Shown piece by piece: positions 19,140 through 27,900 of a stretch of DNA of 44,414 nucleotides; the first letter of the stretch is position 1, and each line of letters begins with the position of its first letter. A program made the position numbers and the translations under genes. The notes under the pieces were generated by a model, which was not told the origin of the DNA, searched no databases, and worked only from the letters and a program-made list of their open reading frames with translations. Location: the NCBI GenBank assembly GCA_014237855.1, contig JABACD010000018.1:1-44414 (forward strand), in the 5' to 3' direction. The DNA is from Planctomycetota bacterium. GTDB taxonomy: Bacteria; Planctomycetota; UBA1135; GCA-002686595.

Positions 19140-20489
19140 TCATGGAGTCTCCCTACCAAGGCCAATCGCCTGGCAGCGCTCGTCCAGCTGTCGTTGCAAG
19201 CTGTCCAATTCCTCAGGGTAAGCCGCCGAGACCTCTTGAAGCCCGGCGGGATCATGCTGCAGATCAAACAGCTCCAGGCCCTTGTCAGTTCGGCTCAGCC
19301 TCCAGCGAGGAGTTCGAATGGAAACTCCGAGCACCTCCTCATCTCGCGAGCTCAACGAGAACGCCGCCCGCTCGGGAAAATCACGAGCGATGTAGGAGTC
19401 GGTCAGCCGAAGCAGACTCCGCCCCTCACTGTGCTCCGAGTTGGAGAGCCCGAACATGTCTCGCAAGGTGGCGCTCAGGTCAGTGAGTTCAACCACAGAG
19501 CCGAGTATCCGTTCACCAGTCAGGCTGTTGGGATGGGACAGCAGAAGCGGCACATGCAAGCTCGCATCTTCCAGGCTGTCGTCCCGCTCGACAGCAACAC
19601 CTCTCTCCGCCAGTTCGCAACCTGAGGTTCCAGTGAAGGCTATCAGTGTGTCGGCCCAGAGCGTCCCATCGGCGATGTCATTCATGTAGATATAGAAGAA
19701 CGAATTGACAAGCTCCGAGAGCCTCACCAGACGCGCATCGTAGAGATCCACCAGGCGCCGGCGATCACGCTCGGTCAGTTGGTGCTCCCCCGCTGCCAGC
19801 TCCTCGAAGAACGCTGCCTCGCCGCGCACGGGACCTTCGTAGTCAGTAACGGAATAGATGTCCGAATACGTATCACCAGTAAATGGCCTGGCGACACCTC
19901 CGAGGTGAATACAGGTGAAGAGGCTCTCGCCCTCTGCGCTCCGGTCAACCAACCACTCGACTGCAGCCGTCAGTACCTCTTCGTCAGTCTCGACGAAGCG
20001 CGAGCGCGAGAAGCCACGAGCAAGCACCTGCTGTTCCTCCTCCGTCTCGCCCAGGGAGGAGGCATTGAAGAATCCGCCCGTGATGAAGCCCGCCTTGGTG
20101 AAGTCCTCGGCAAGCGTCGAGCCCCGCTCCCTCAACCCAAGGCCTTCATCGGTGATGGGAAGTGACCCCGCCATCAATGTCGTCAGCGAGATCTGGTCAT
20201 CGCTACTAGGCACAAAGGCCTTGGCGAAGAAGACTCCCTTGTCTCCCACCCGATCAAGATCCAGGACAATTGGTTGGTCCAGGCGCAGCAAGCCGGTGGT
20301 GTGGCGCTGGTAACCGAGTGCTGTCACGTGGTCGCCTCGCACATTAGCCGCACTGATGAGCAGCACATGACGAGGCTGGGTCCCCGGACGCTCCTGCCCA
20401 CCGCAACCGGCTTGGAAGAGAAGAGCCGCCAGGCACAGCACCTGTCCGCTCCGGGCAATTCGTCGAGCTCTCTGCTGACGCTTGATCAT
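19140..20489 (-). CDS. Sulfatase-fold lipoprotein, probably catalytically inactive
   Basis: This 449-residue protein has a lipoprotein-like signal (LCLAALLFQAGC). The order of alkaline-phosphatase-superfamily elements is recognisable: VLLISAANVRGDHVTALGYQRHTT for the usual IDTLRADHL-x-x-YGY-x-R-x-TP; FVPSSDDQISLTTLMAG for the nucleophile loop; TLIAFTGTSGCELAERG for FTSDHGEELGEHG; LHVPLLLSHP; and a VVELTDLSATLRDMFGL segment. At each catalytic position the residue is changed: the first metal Asp, the Cys/Ser/Thr nucleophile, the Asp-His metal pair and the downstream His. It is therefore likely a non-enzymatic relative. ATG 20489 forms an ATGA overlap with the cutA stop. It is followed by the GT39-like gene. 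Confidence 0.75.
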   Translation of the reverse strand: MIKRQQRARRIARSGQVLCLAALLFQAGCGGQERPGTQPRHVLLISAANVRGDHVTALGYQRHTTGLLRLDQPIVLDLDRVGDKGVFFAKAFVPSSDDQISLTTLMAGSLPITDEGLGLRERGSTLAEDFTKAGFITGGFFNASSLGETEEEQQVLARGFSRSRFVETDEEVLTAAVEWLVDRSAEGESLFTCIHLGGVARPFTGDTYSDIYSVTDYEGPVRGEAAFFEELAAGEHQLTERDRRRLVDLYDARLVRLSELVNSFFYIYMNDIADGTLWADTLIAFTGTSGCELAERGVAVERDDSLEDASLHVPLLLSHPNSLTGERILGSVVELTDLSATLRDMFGLSNSEHSEGRSLLRLTDSYIARDFPERAAFSLSSRDEEVLGVSIRTPRWRLSRTDKGLELFDLQHDPAGLQEVSAAYPEELDSLQRQLDERCQAIGLGRETP

Positions 20490-20869
20490 GATTCTATCGG
20501 TGGCGGGTCTGGAGACTTGCAAGACTTGGCCCACCACTCGGCATAGGCCCGTGAGACCTCACTTGGAGTCAGGGCAATGATCTCCGGAGTTTCGTAGGTG
20601 TGACTCTCCCTGATCCAACTGGCGAGGGCTTCCAAGGAGTCGGCCAGGGTCTTGATCAGGACCAATACCTCCTCCTCTTCTTCGATCGCTCCCTGCCATG
20701 TGTAGGTGCTTCGAAGCCCCGAGACCTGGCTGACGCAAGCCGCCAGGCCCGCCTCCAGGAGCCCCCGGGCCAGCATGTTTCCGACCTCCTCATCCGGTGC
20801 TGTGACCAGCACGATGCGGTACTCATCGCCATCCTCCAAAGGCCCCTTCTCAAGATGTCGCTCCGACAT
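20486..20869 (-). CDS. cutA: CutA divalent-cation tolerance protein
   Basis: This 127-residue protein matches CutA1 through most of its length: LEAGLAACVSQVSGLRSTYTWQG, EEEVLVLIKT and HTYETPEIIAL. CutA forms very stable ferredoxin-like trimers and is associated with copper tolerance and signalling, although its biochemical role is not settled. A 16-residue charged N-terminal extension precedes the first strand, and an internal GTG further in could be the true start. Its ATG lies only 23 bp from the divergent proline dehydrogenase ATG. The stop overlaps the sulfatase-like gene start (ATGA). Confidence 0.92.
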   Translation of the reverse strand: MSERHLEKGPLEDGDEYRIVLVTAPDEEVGNMLARGLLEAGLAACVSQVSGLRSTYTWQGAIEEEEEVLVLIKTLADSLEALASWIRESHTYETPEIIALTPSEVSRAYAEWWAKSCKSPDPPPIES

Positions 20870-20892
20870 GGCACCATAGTAGAATCAGGAAC

Positions 20893-21786
20893 ATGCTCCA
20901 CAAGCTGCTCATCGGGACACTGCCACTTCTCCCCAGACCAGTGATGCGTCATTTCGCCGGCAAGTACATCGCTGGCGAGACCCTGGAGCAGGAGCTTGCC
21001 AAGCTCCGAGAAATGGCCGGGAGGGGATTTTCGGGGGTTCTTGACATTCTGGGCGAGGGCTCATCCTCCGAATCCCATGCTCGAGAGGCTGCTGAGGCCT
21101 ACATTCAAGGGGCTGAAGCCGTGGCCGAGGCCCAACTGGACACCTATGTGTCCATCAAGCCCACCCACCTGGGCCTGAACAAGAGCGAGGCCCTGGCACT
21201 CGAGCTCTTCGGGTTGGTCGCCGCTCGCTGCCGGGACCTCGGAGTCTTCATGCGCATTGAGATGGAGGACCATCCGACCACGGATGCCACCCTGCGCATT
21301 TACGAGGCCCTGCGCCCGGAGTACGAGAGGGTGGGCATCGTGCTGCAAGCTCGACTTCATCGGACTCTCGTCGACATCGAGAACCTTGCTCCGGGTCCCG
21401 TGGACGTCCGCATGGTCAAGGGCATCTACCTCGAGCCGGCAGAGATCGCACACACCGACCCCAGCTCAATCCGGCGTGCCTACCTGGACTGCACACGCCG
21501 CCTGTTGACACGTGGCGATGTTCATCTGCGGCTCGCCACACACGACGAGGGAATGGCCAACGACCTCATCGAACTGATGGCGGACTTCGAGGTCCCCCGC
21601 GAGGACTACGAGTTCCAGGTGCTCCTTGGAGTCCAGGAGCAGCTCTGGGAACGCTGGAAGCTCGAAGGCCTCAATGTCCGAGTCTACGTGCCCTTCGGAC
21701 CGGAGTGGCGTGAATACAGCCAGCGCCGGCTGCGCAAGAACCCGGAGCTCTTCAAGGCGGTCATGCGGCAGATGCTGCCCGCTTAG
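20893..21786 (+). CDS. Proline dehydrogenase
   Basis: This 297-residue monofunctional proline dehydrogenase has an FAD-binding TIM barrel as in Bacillus FadM/PutB. Visible elements are VSIKPTHLGLN, FMRIEMEDHPTTDATL, VGIVLQARLHRT, VRMVKGIYLEP, LRLATHDEGMAND, YEFQVLLGVQ and VRVYVPFGPEWREYSQRRL, the last containing the substrate-binding Arg pair. It oxidises L-proline to pyrroline-5-carboxylate and passes electrons to the quinone pool. No pyrroline-5-carboxylate dehydrogenase is encoded nearby. The ATG is preceded closely by AGGAA, too near to be ideal. It diverges from cutA and converges on the metallophosphoesterase gene with 9 bp between stops. Confidence 0.92.
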   Translation: MLHKLLIGTLPLLPRPVMRHFAGKYIAGETLEQELAKLREMAGRGFSGVLDILGEGSSSESHAREAAEAYIQGAEAVAEAQLDTYVSIKPTHLGLNKSEALALELFGLVAARCRDLGVFMRIEMEDHPTTDATLRIYEALRPEYERVGIVLQARLHRTLVDIENLAPGPVDVRMVKGIYLEPAEIAHTDPSSIRRAYLDCTRRLLTRGDVHLRLATHDEGMANDLIELMADFEVPREDYEFQVLLGVQEQLWERWKLEGLNVRVYVPFGPEWREYSQRRLRKNPELFKAVMRQMLPA

Positions 21787-21795
21787 TGACCAGGA

Positions 21796-22557
21796 CTACT
21801 TGCCGATCGTCAGGCGCTTGGCAAGTATCTCGGAGAGCTCGCCTGTCTCTCGGATCTTGCGCTGAGTTGCCGTGAAGTCATAGCGCACGCGATGCCAGGT
21901 GACCGCGTCATTCTCGATCACCGCAAAACATGCTCGGTTATCGCCGTCGCGTGGCTGACCGACACTCCCGACGTTGATGAAGAACTTCCCCACTTGAGGA
22001 ATCTCCATCCGGCAGCTCTCGCTTCCGTCCAGCCCATGAAACGAGAGCGACTCGTCATGCATTCCCGGGTGGTGTGTATGTCCGCCGACCGCCACACCAT
22101 CAAAGCAGTCAAAGATCGCCGTGAGCTTGTCCGGGTTGAGGAACCCATCCGTGGAGAGAACATACTCGCGAATCGGGTCTCGCGGTGAGCCGTGAACGAA
22201 GTGGAAGCGCCCCTCATCGTGAGAGATCACCAGGTTCTGCAGCCATTTCCAGCGAGCTTTCTTCTCGCTCCCCGAGAACCAGTTTGGCCGCATTCGCTTG
22301 CGGGTGTAGTCGATCGCTCCACGGGCATGAGTATTGAAGTCACTTGCGTCCCGGAAGAGCGCCTCATCGTGGTTGCCCATCAAGGCGACCTCCGTCTGCT
22401 CCCGCACGAGGTCCACACAGAACTCCGGATCAGGGCCATAGCCGACCACGTCACCAAGGCAGAAGACTCGCGTGACCCCTAGATCGGCGATTCGCTCGAA
22501 GACGGCCTCAAGTGCCTCGCGATTCGAGTGAAGGTCTGAGATGACCGCGACCTTCAT
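21796..22557 (-). CDS. Calcineurin-like metallophosphoesterase
   Basis: This 253-residue protein contains all dinuclear-metal motifs of the family in order: ISDLHSN near the N terminus, GDVVGYGPDP, GNHDEA, HFVHGSPRD, GGHTHHP, then NVGSVGQPRDGD. The last motif with the GYGPDP loop is common in the YfcE/diadenosine-polyphosphatase-like subgroup that is often encoded beside repair or signalling genes. Substrate is uncertain: a dinucleoside polyphosphate or phosphodiester is plausible. The ATG overlaps the stop of the DHH gene (ATGA), so both are translated from one message. Confidence 0.88.
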   Translation of the reverse strand: MKVAVISDLHSNREALEAVFERIADLGVTRVFCLGDVVGYGPDPEFCVDLVREQTEVALMGNHDEALFRDASDFNTHARGAIDYTRKRMRPNWFSGSEKKARWKWLQNLVISHDEGRFHFVHGSPRDPIREYVLSTDGFLNPDKLTAIFDCFDGVAVGGHTHHPGMHDESLSFHGLDGSESCRMEIPQVGKFFINVGSVGQPRDGDNRACFAVIENDAVTWHRVRYDFTATQRKIRETGELSEILAKRLTIGK

Positions 22558-23567
22558 GAGAGCCCTCCATCGGTAAGTCCAAAGCCAACGCGTGCTGCCT
22601 CGACAAGGCGGCGCTGTACGTCATCGATCTCTCCGTCAATGGTAGCCCCCGATGCCTTGCGGTGCCCACCGCCACCGAACTGACGGGCCAGAGCATTCAC
22701 GTCAAAGTCGTTCTTGCTTCGTGCAGAGAGCTTGACGACCCCTCCTGCAAGCTCCCGTAGGAAGAGCACAACCTCGATCGAGCCCACTGAACGCAGGATA
22801 TCGAGGGCATCATCCGCATCGAGTGCACCGGGAGCGGCACCCTCTTTCCGACGCGCGCAGATCACCCCCAGTCGCTTGTCAAAGTGATACTCCGTGGAGG
22901 CCAGGACTTCCGCTGTCTCAAGCGGATGCAGGCTGCTACGCCGTTGGTAGATCTCACCGAAGAGCTTGCTCGAATCGACGCCCCGAGCGAGCAAGTCGCC
23001 CGCCACTCGAAGGGTCTCAGCATCGGTGTTCGAGTACTTGAACCATCCAGTATCAGTCACGATCGAGGTGAAGACTCCCGCAGCAGCACATGGATCGAGC
23101 TCAATGCCCAGGTGCTGGGCAATCCTGTAGACCAGCAGCCCAGTCGCCGAAGCGCTGACATCCACGAAGGCCTCATCCCACCACTCACCCTCTGTGTGAA
23201 TGTGGTGATCGATCACGAGCTTCTGGGAGTCGTGCGCTTCAAGAGCCAGGCCCAGTTCGCCGACTCGGGAGAGCTCCGAGCAATCCAGGAGCACACTCAC
23301 GTCATGTACCGGGAGATCACCCCCGCCCCAGGAGCGATACTGATTCTCCTTCGCGAGGTAATCGAACTCAGGACCGATCGGGTCGGGATTGATGATCCAG
23401 ACCTCCTTCCCCAGGGCTCTCAGTAGGCCGGCCAGTGCAGCCTGGGCCCCGATGCAGTCGCCGTCGGGGCGGACATGTCCCGATAGCACGAAGCGACTAC
23501 CTGAGCGCAAGAGATCCAGTGCGGAGCTCTCGTCGCTATTGGGTCGCTGTTCAGTTTGGGTACTCAT
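22554..23567 (-). CDS. nrnA: DHH-family phosphoesterase, NrnA-type oligoribonuclease / pAp phosphatase
   Basis: This 337-residue protein has a DHH domain with GHVRPDGDCIGAQAAL (motif I, Asp-x-Asp), LLDCSE (motif II) and KLVIDHHIHTEGE (motif III), and a C-terminal DHHA1 domain ending in FGGGGHRKASG, the substrate-binding glycine motif. This is the complete NrnA layout. NrnA degrades nanoRNAs of two to five nucleotides and dephosphorylates 3'-phosphoadenosine 5'-phosphate. The partner metallophosphoesterase overlaps its stop, which fits a nucleotide clean-up operon. The ATG has no clear Shine-Dalgarno. Confidence 0.92.
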   Translation of the reverse strand: MSTQTEQRPNSDESSALDLLRSGSRFVLSGHVRPDGDCIGAQAALAGLLRALGKEVWIINPDPIGPEFDYLAKENQYRSWGGGDLPVHDVSVLLDCSELSRVGELGLALEAHDSQKLVIDHHIHTEGEWWDEAFVDVSASATGLLVYRIAQHLGIELDPCAAAGVFTSIVTDTGWFKYSNTDAETLRVAGDLLARGVDSSKLFGEIYQRRSSLHPLETAEVLASTEYHFDKRLGVICARRKEGAAPGALDADDALDILRSVGSIEVVLFLRELAGGVVKLSARSKNDFDVNALARQFGGGGHRKASGATIDGEIDDVQRRLVEAARVGFGLTDGGLS

Positions 23568-23689
23568 TCGTGGGCTGATTGCGAAGCGCGCCTAACCATA
23601 TTGAGCCAGATTCTCGAGAGATTGCGTTGACCCTACTTGCGGGGCAGAGGGATGGTAAATGTAACGATGACCGGGGGGGCAATGGAACG

Positions 23690-24886
23690 TCAAACCCGCT
23701 CACCGCGGATCCAAACCCCCTCGATCTCCGGTCTTCCCGAGGTCAATCTCTCCAGCCAGGCCTCGCGACCCTGGACTTCGGCCCCCTCAAAGGCGACGAG
23801 ATCCGCGTTCATGCCAACCCCTAGCTCTCCGATCTGACTCTCGAGGCCAAGGGCCCTCGCTCCACCTCGAGTTGCCCAGTCGAACACCAGCTCGGGCGCC
23901 AGCTGGGGATGGTCCTCTCGCACCCGAGCCATCTCCAGGCGCAGGTCGAGATCATCGTTGCTGGCAAGTGAGTCGGTCCCTAGCGCGATTGTGGCCCCGC
24001 TGGCAACCCAGGCATCCATGTCGACAGGCTCACGGTCAAAGAACCGGTGGGTGCCCGGGCAGTGCACCAGAATTGCCCCTGCTCGTGCCACCGCCTCCAG
24101 GTCCCCTGGCTCGGGAAAGTTGCCATGGACCAGGGAGACACGCCCGCAGAGCAGACCGCAACGGTCAAGATGCTCGAGCCCCGAACAGCTCGGACTCTTG
24201 CCGAGCGCCGATGAGAAGGGTCCGGCACCTTCAAGCATCCACTCGCGCTCCTCACTCGTCTCGGCCCAGTGCAGGCTAACGGGTAGCTCACGCTTGCCTG
24301 CCACCTCCGCGCAGGCTCGCAACAGCTCCCCGCTCACCGTGTGGGGACCGTGAGGCGACAGCCCCGAGCAGACCGGCTTCGGCGATTCGGCCCAGGCCTC
24401 CAGTCGCTCGATCTCCGCCACTGCACGTTCCGCGTGATGCGCGTCCAGGAACTCTCGATACACCCTGGAGCCCAAGTGCGAGCTACCCAGGCAGCGCTCA
24501 GCAGCTCCGGTGGAGTCCACATCTCCCACACAGGTGGTTCCGGTCGCGAGCATGCGCAATGCGCCCGCCTCGACGGCCATGTCGAAGTCAGCTGCCGACC
24601 TTTCGGCACGTTGCCTCAACACCACACCAATCCACTCAAGGAAGTTCTCGCCCGGAGGCACAAGGCCGGCCAGATCAGAGAGCTCCAGGTGCGCGTGGGC
24701 GTTGATCAGCCCCGGGGTTATCACGCGATCTCCCAGATCGATGACCTCTATATCCGCACCACCCGGAAGCGCCCCCCCCCGCTCCACCACACGACGAATC
24801 AAGCCATCCTCTACGAGCACTCCACCGCCTTCGAAACACTCGAACGCGTTGGGGATGATCCAGCGGGCAAGGAAGAGACGTCTCAC
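23690..24886 (-). CDS. Amidohydrolase, adenosine/aminofutalosine deaminase-like
   Basis: This 398-residue protein is a metal-dependent amidohydrolase with a composite beta-sandwich (VLVEDGLIRRV, VITPGLINAHAHLELS) and TIM barrel. Metal and catalytic residues are visible: NAHAH, the His of SLHWAETSEE, the His of LVHGNFPEP, and the Asp of ALGTDSLASNDDLD. LSPHGPHTVS matches the ATZ/TRZ-MtaD branch that deaminates adenosine-like compounds. Aminofutalosine deaminase of the alternative menaquinone route is a plausible role, but substrate cannot be fixed by eye. The start is GTG 24886, immediately after a strong hairpin with a T-rich run, and no Shine-Dalgarno is visible. The early coding region contains a run of nine G (24772-24780, plus-strand C). 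Confidence 0.8.
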   Translation of the reverse strand: MRRLFLARWIIPNAFECFEGGGVLVEDGLIRRVVERGGALPGGADIEVIDLGDRVITPGLINAHAHLELSDLAGLVPPGENFLEWIGVVLRQRAERSAADFDMAVEAGALRMLATGTTCVGDVDSTGAAERCLGSSHLGSRVYREFLDAHHAERAVAEIERLEAWAESPKPVCSGLSPHGPHTVSGELLRACAEVAGKRELPVSLHWAETSEEREWMLEGAGPFSSALGKSPSCSGLEHLDRCGLLCGRVSLVHGNFPEPGDLEAVARAGAILVHCPGTHRFFDREPVDMDAWVASGATIALGTDSLASNDDLDLRLEMARVREDHPQLAPELVFDWATRGGARALGLESQIGELGVGMNADLVAFEGAEVQGREAWLERLTSGRPEIEGVWIRGERV

Positions 24887-24936
24887 AAGAAATGAGAAGG
24901 GGCCGCTCGGCGCTCAACGCGCTCGAACGGCCCCCT
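24887..24936 (-). terminator. Intrinsic terminator of the Ig-like lipoprotein gene
   Basis: AGGGGCCG at 24898-24905 pairs with CGGCCCCCT at 24928-24936, with a further GCG/CGC pairing inside the loop. Read on the minus strand the hairpin is followed by the T-rich run TTCTCATTTCTT. It lies 17-55 nt after the stop of the 1077-residue gene and directly before the GTG of the amidohydrolase gene, so read-through or a new promoter must supply the latter. Confidence 0.65.
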
Positions 24937-24953
24937 CGTATGAGCTACCTAGA

Positions 24954-27900
24954 TCACAGCGGCTGAGCGCGAATCACCATGTTGGTGATGCCGCGGATTC
25001 GGCCGTCGATAACGGGGTCGTACTGGGCCAGCTGCTCGTCGAAGATGACCGTGAATCGAATCACGTTCGGCTGCGGAGAGAACTGATTGAGCATGTCCGG
25101 ATGTTCAACCCAGGGAGTGAGAGAGTTCGGCTCAACGGAGGGGCCATTGAGGTTCAAGGTGCAGAGATTCTCACCATCACCAACGTAGCGGACTCCCTGG
25201 AAGCGCACGACGAAGAGCGAGCCTGTTGAGAGGGTGGGCTCATCGTGGTTCAAGGTCGTTCCGATGTAGGTCTGGAAGTCATCACCTCCCAGGGCCGTGC
25301 TCGGATAGTTGGCCTCGTCGTAGTCGTCCGTGCTGTCATTCGGCGGAATGCCGCGATAGGGGAACTTGAGTTCTCCAACCCCGATAGCATCGTAGATCAC
25401 GTCCATGTTCCAGCCGTACCTGCTCAGGTCATCCGGGCTACCAGCTGCATCGCTGACAAACTGGAGACTGAAGGAGGAGCCTTGAGTCGCCGGAACTTCG
25501 AGCCAGCATGACTGGGATCCAGAGAAGCTCTCGGGGCGGAAGACCTGGGGCTCCCACTCTCCGATTGAGAGTATGCCCCCCGAGACGGAGAACTCATTGA
25601 ACTCACCCGAGCCGGAGCCAGCTGCCGGGTCGTAAGGCGAAACGAGCGGAGCCCAGATCAGCGCATCGGCGACCTGGCTCACGAATCCCTCGTACTCCAT
25701 GCGGACCAGACCGGCGCTGCCATCTCCGCCGCTAGAGCTTCCAACTCCCAAGCCTCCCACCCCACCGTTCACCAGGATCCTCTCGGGGACCGAGGAGAAC
25801 TCGAGGGTGGTGGCCTGCAGGCGCACGGAGCCACCGGCTCCTCCTCCGCCAGGAGAGGCGTACTTCTCACAGTCGGGGTCCTGACCGGCAATCTGACCGG
25901 ATGCGGTGCAGAGGGCGATGCTCGCACCTGGAAGGGTGGAGCTTCCTCCATCGCCTCCTGTGCAGTCGATCTGGCCATTGATTCGAAGCAGAGTACCAGC
26001 AGTCAGCATGACTGCACCGCCTCCGCCGCCTCCACCTGCGGCGCTGTGGTCCCAGAAGGGGAACAGGCCGCCACCGCTGCTGCAGTTCGGTCCAAGTGCT
26101 GCGTTGTGCCTGGAACCATAGACGTGGGTTCCACCACCGCCGCCGCCGGAACCTCCGTTGAGGTGCTTACGCCAGAACTCGAGGTTACGCTTTGCCGTAG
26201 GACCAACGATTGACCCGGGGGCCTCCAGGTCCAGGGCGGAGTTGTCTCCGCCGGGAGTCGGCGTGGGCAGGTTGGAGATCAGGCCGGGGAATACGGCCGT
26301 GTAGGGACTACCGGGCAAGCCAACCGTCCCGGGGAAAGCGTGAGAGCCGCCACTACCTGGGCCCCCCACCATCGCGATTCGACAGGTGTTGCCATCGTCG
26401 AAGATGTCGCTGAGCTCGGCGTTTCCGTAGAGCACCTCGTTACCAAAGTCAGGTGAATTTGTCAGAGGTAGACTCGATGGCCAGCGCAGACCACCAACTC
26501 CTCCGGTACCAGTGGGCAGGCCACCGACTCCGCCTCCACTGCGTCCATCATTGACTGCAGCGGGTGAGCCAACCGGCCAGACGACCCCCCCCACATTTTG
26601 CATGACGGGCAGGTTCGCGTCGGTCATGTCCATTCGGTCCGCACCCTGACCTCCAGCTCCAGCTGCAGGGCCTCCAGAACCTCCTGGGCCACCAAAGATG
26701 GAGTCGATGTAGGGAAAGGGATTGTTCGGCTGGCTGCCTCCGAGATTCGAGACGTGAGCAGCCGGCGTCTCGCCAGTGAGGTCGATCACACCGTCGAGAA
26801 TCAGCTCGCCCCGCGAGAAGATCCTACCGGCCTGGGATCCCGTGATCACCACAGTGGCCCCCAACCCGATGTCGACTGACGTGAACTCGAAGGCCTGTCC
26901 GAACTGATCGATCGTGATCGTGGGCCAGCTGGCCGGGTCCAGCGGATCGTAGTCAGTTCCAGGATCCAGGTTGGACAGAATTGACTCCACCTGATCGGGC
27001 AGGGGGAAGTCCTGAGAGTCCGTATTGAGCTCCAAGAGGTCTCCCGAAGTCAGGGAGAGCGGACCAAGACGACCGGAACCTCCACCAGGACCATAGGTCA
27101 GCTTGCCACCGCCCCAGGTTGCACCACTCGCCTTCGAATCCTCGTTGTCGTTGGTGGTGAAGTCCTCGGTCAAGAGCTCCTCATCAAAGGTCTGCACAAT
27201 CGTCGAGAATGAGGACAGTCCCGGGTTCTCGATGACGTTCCCAACAATATCAAGCAACTGGTTCGAGACATCGACGAGGACCTGTCTGGGATTGAGCGGG
27301 TCACTGCCACCGGGAGGGAACTCGCCCCCCACCGGAGTGAAGGTCGCCACCGTACGCAGCAGGTTGTCGAAGTCCACGTCGACGATCCAGATACCGGGCC
27401 AGGTCACGGGATCACTACCGGGGTCTTTAACCTGGACGGTAATGGTGTTGGAGAGACCATTGAGCTGATTGGCAATCGTGGCCTTGTTCATCACATCGTC
27501 GAAGATCAGCACCACACGGGAGGTGGTTTCCAATCCAGTCGACCCATTCAGAGGAACTCCCCCTACCGGCAAGTTCGTCACCGAGTCGAACATCACGGCT
27601 CCCGTCGTCGGGTTGAGTTCGTCCGTGACGTAACCCGTGAAGCTGGGAGCCCCGGGAACCGGGTCGATCAGGGGCAAGGTCGTTTGAACCGTGCAGACCA
27701 TTCGAGTCTGGTTGTTCTTGTTCGCAGTACTCCGAATGAACGGCCCATCCGGATCCTGTCCCTCACCCAGGACACGAATCTCGTAGGTCTCATTGGGGTC
27801 GAAGCCGAACTCGGGGTTACCCGCACCCGTGAAGACCAGGCTGGGCCTGAAGACCAGGCGCCTGGAGTCCGTTGGATCGATGGTGAAGACGCCGGATGGA

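Noticed and set aside
24898..24936. Hairpin before the amidohydrolase considered as a riboswitch or leader element
   Set aside because: The stem followed by a T-rich run, directly after the stop of the upstream gene, fits a simple terminator. No aptamer-like conserved loops are visible.
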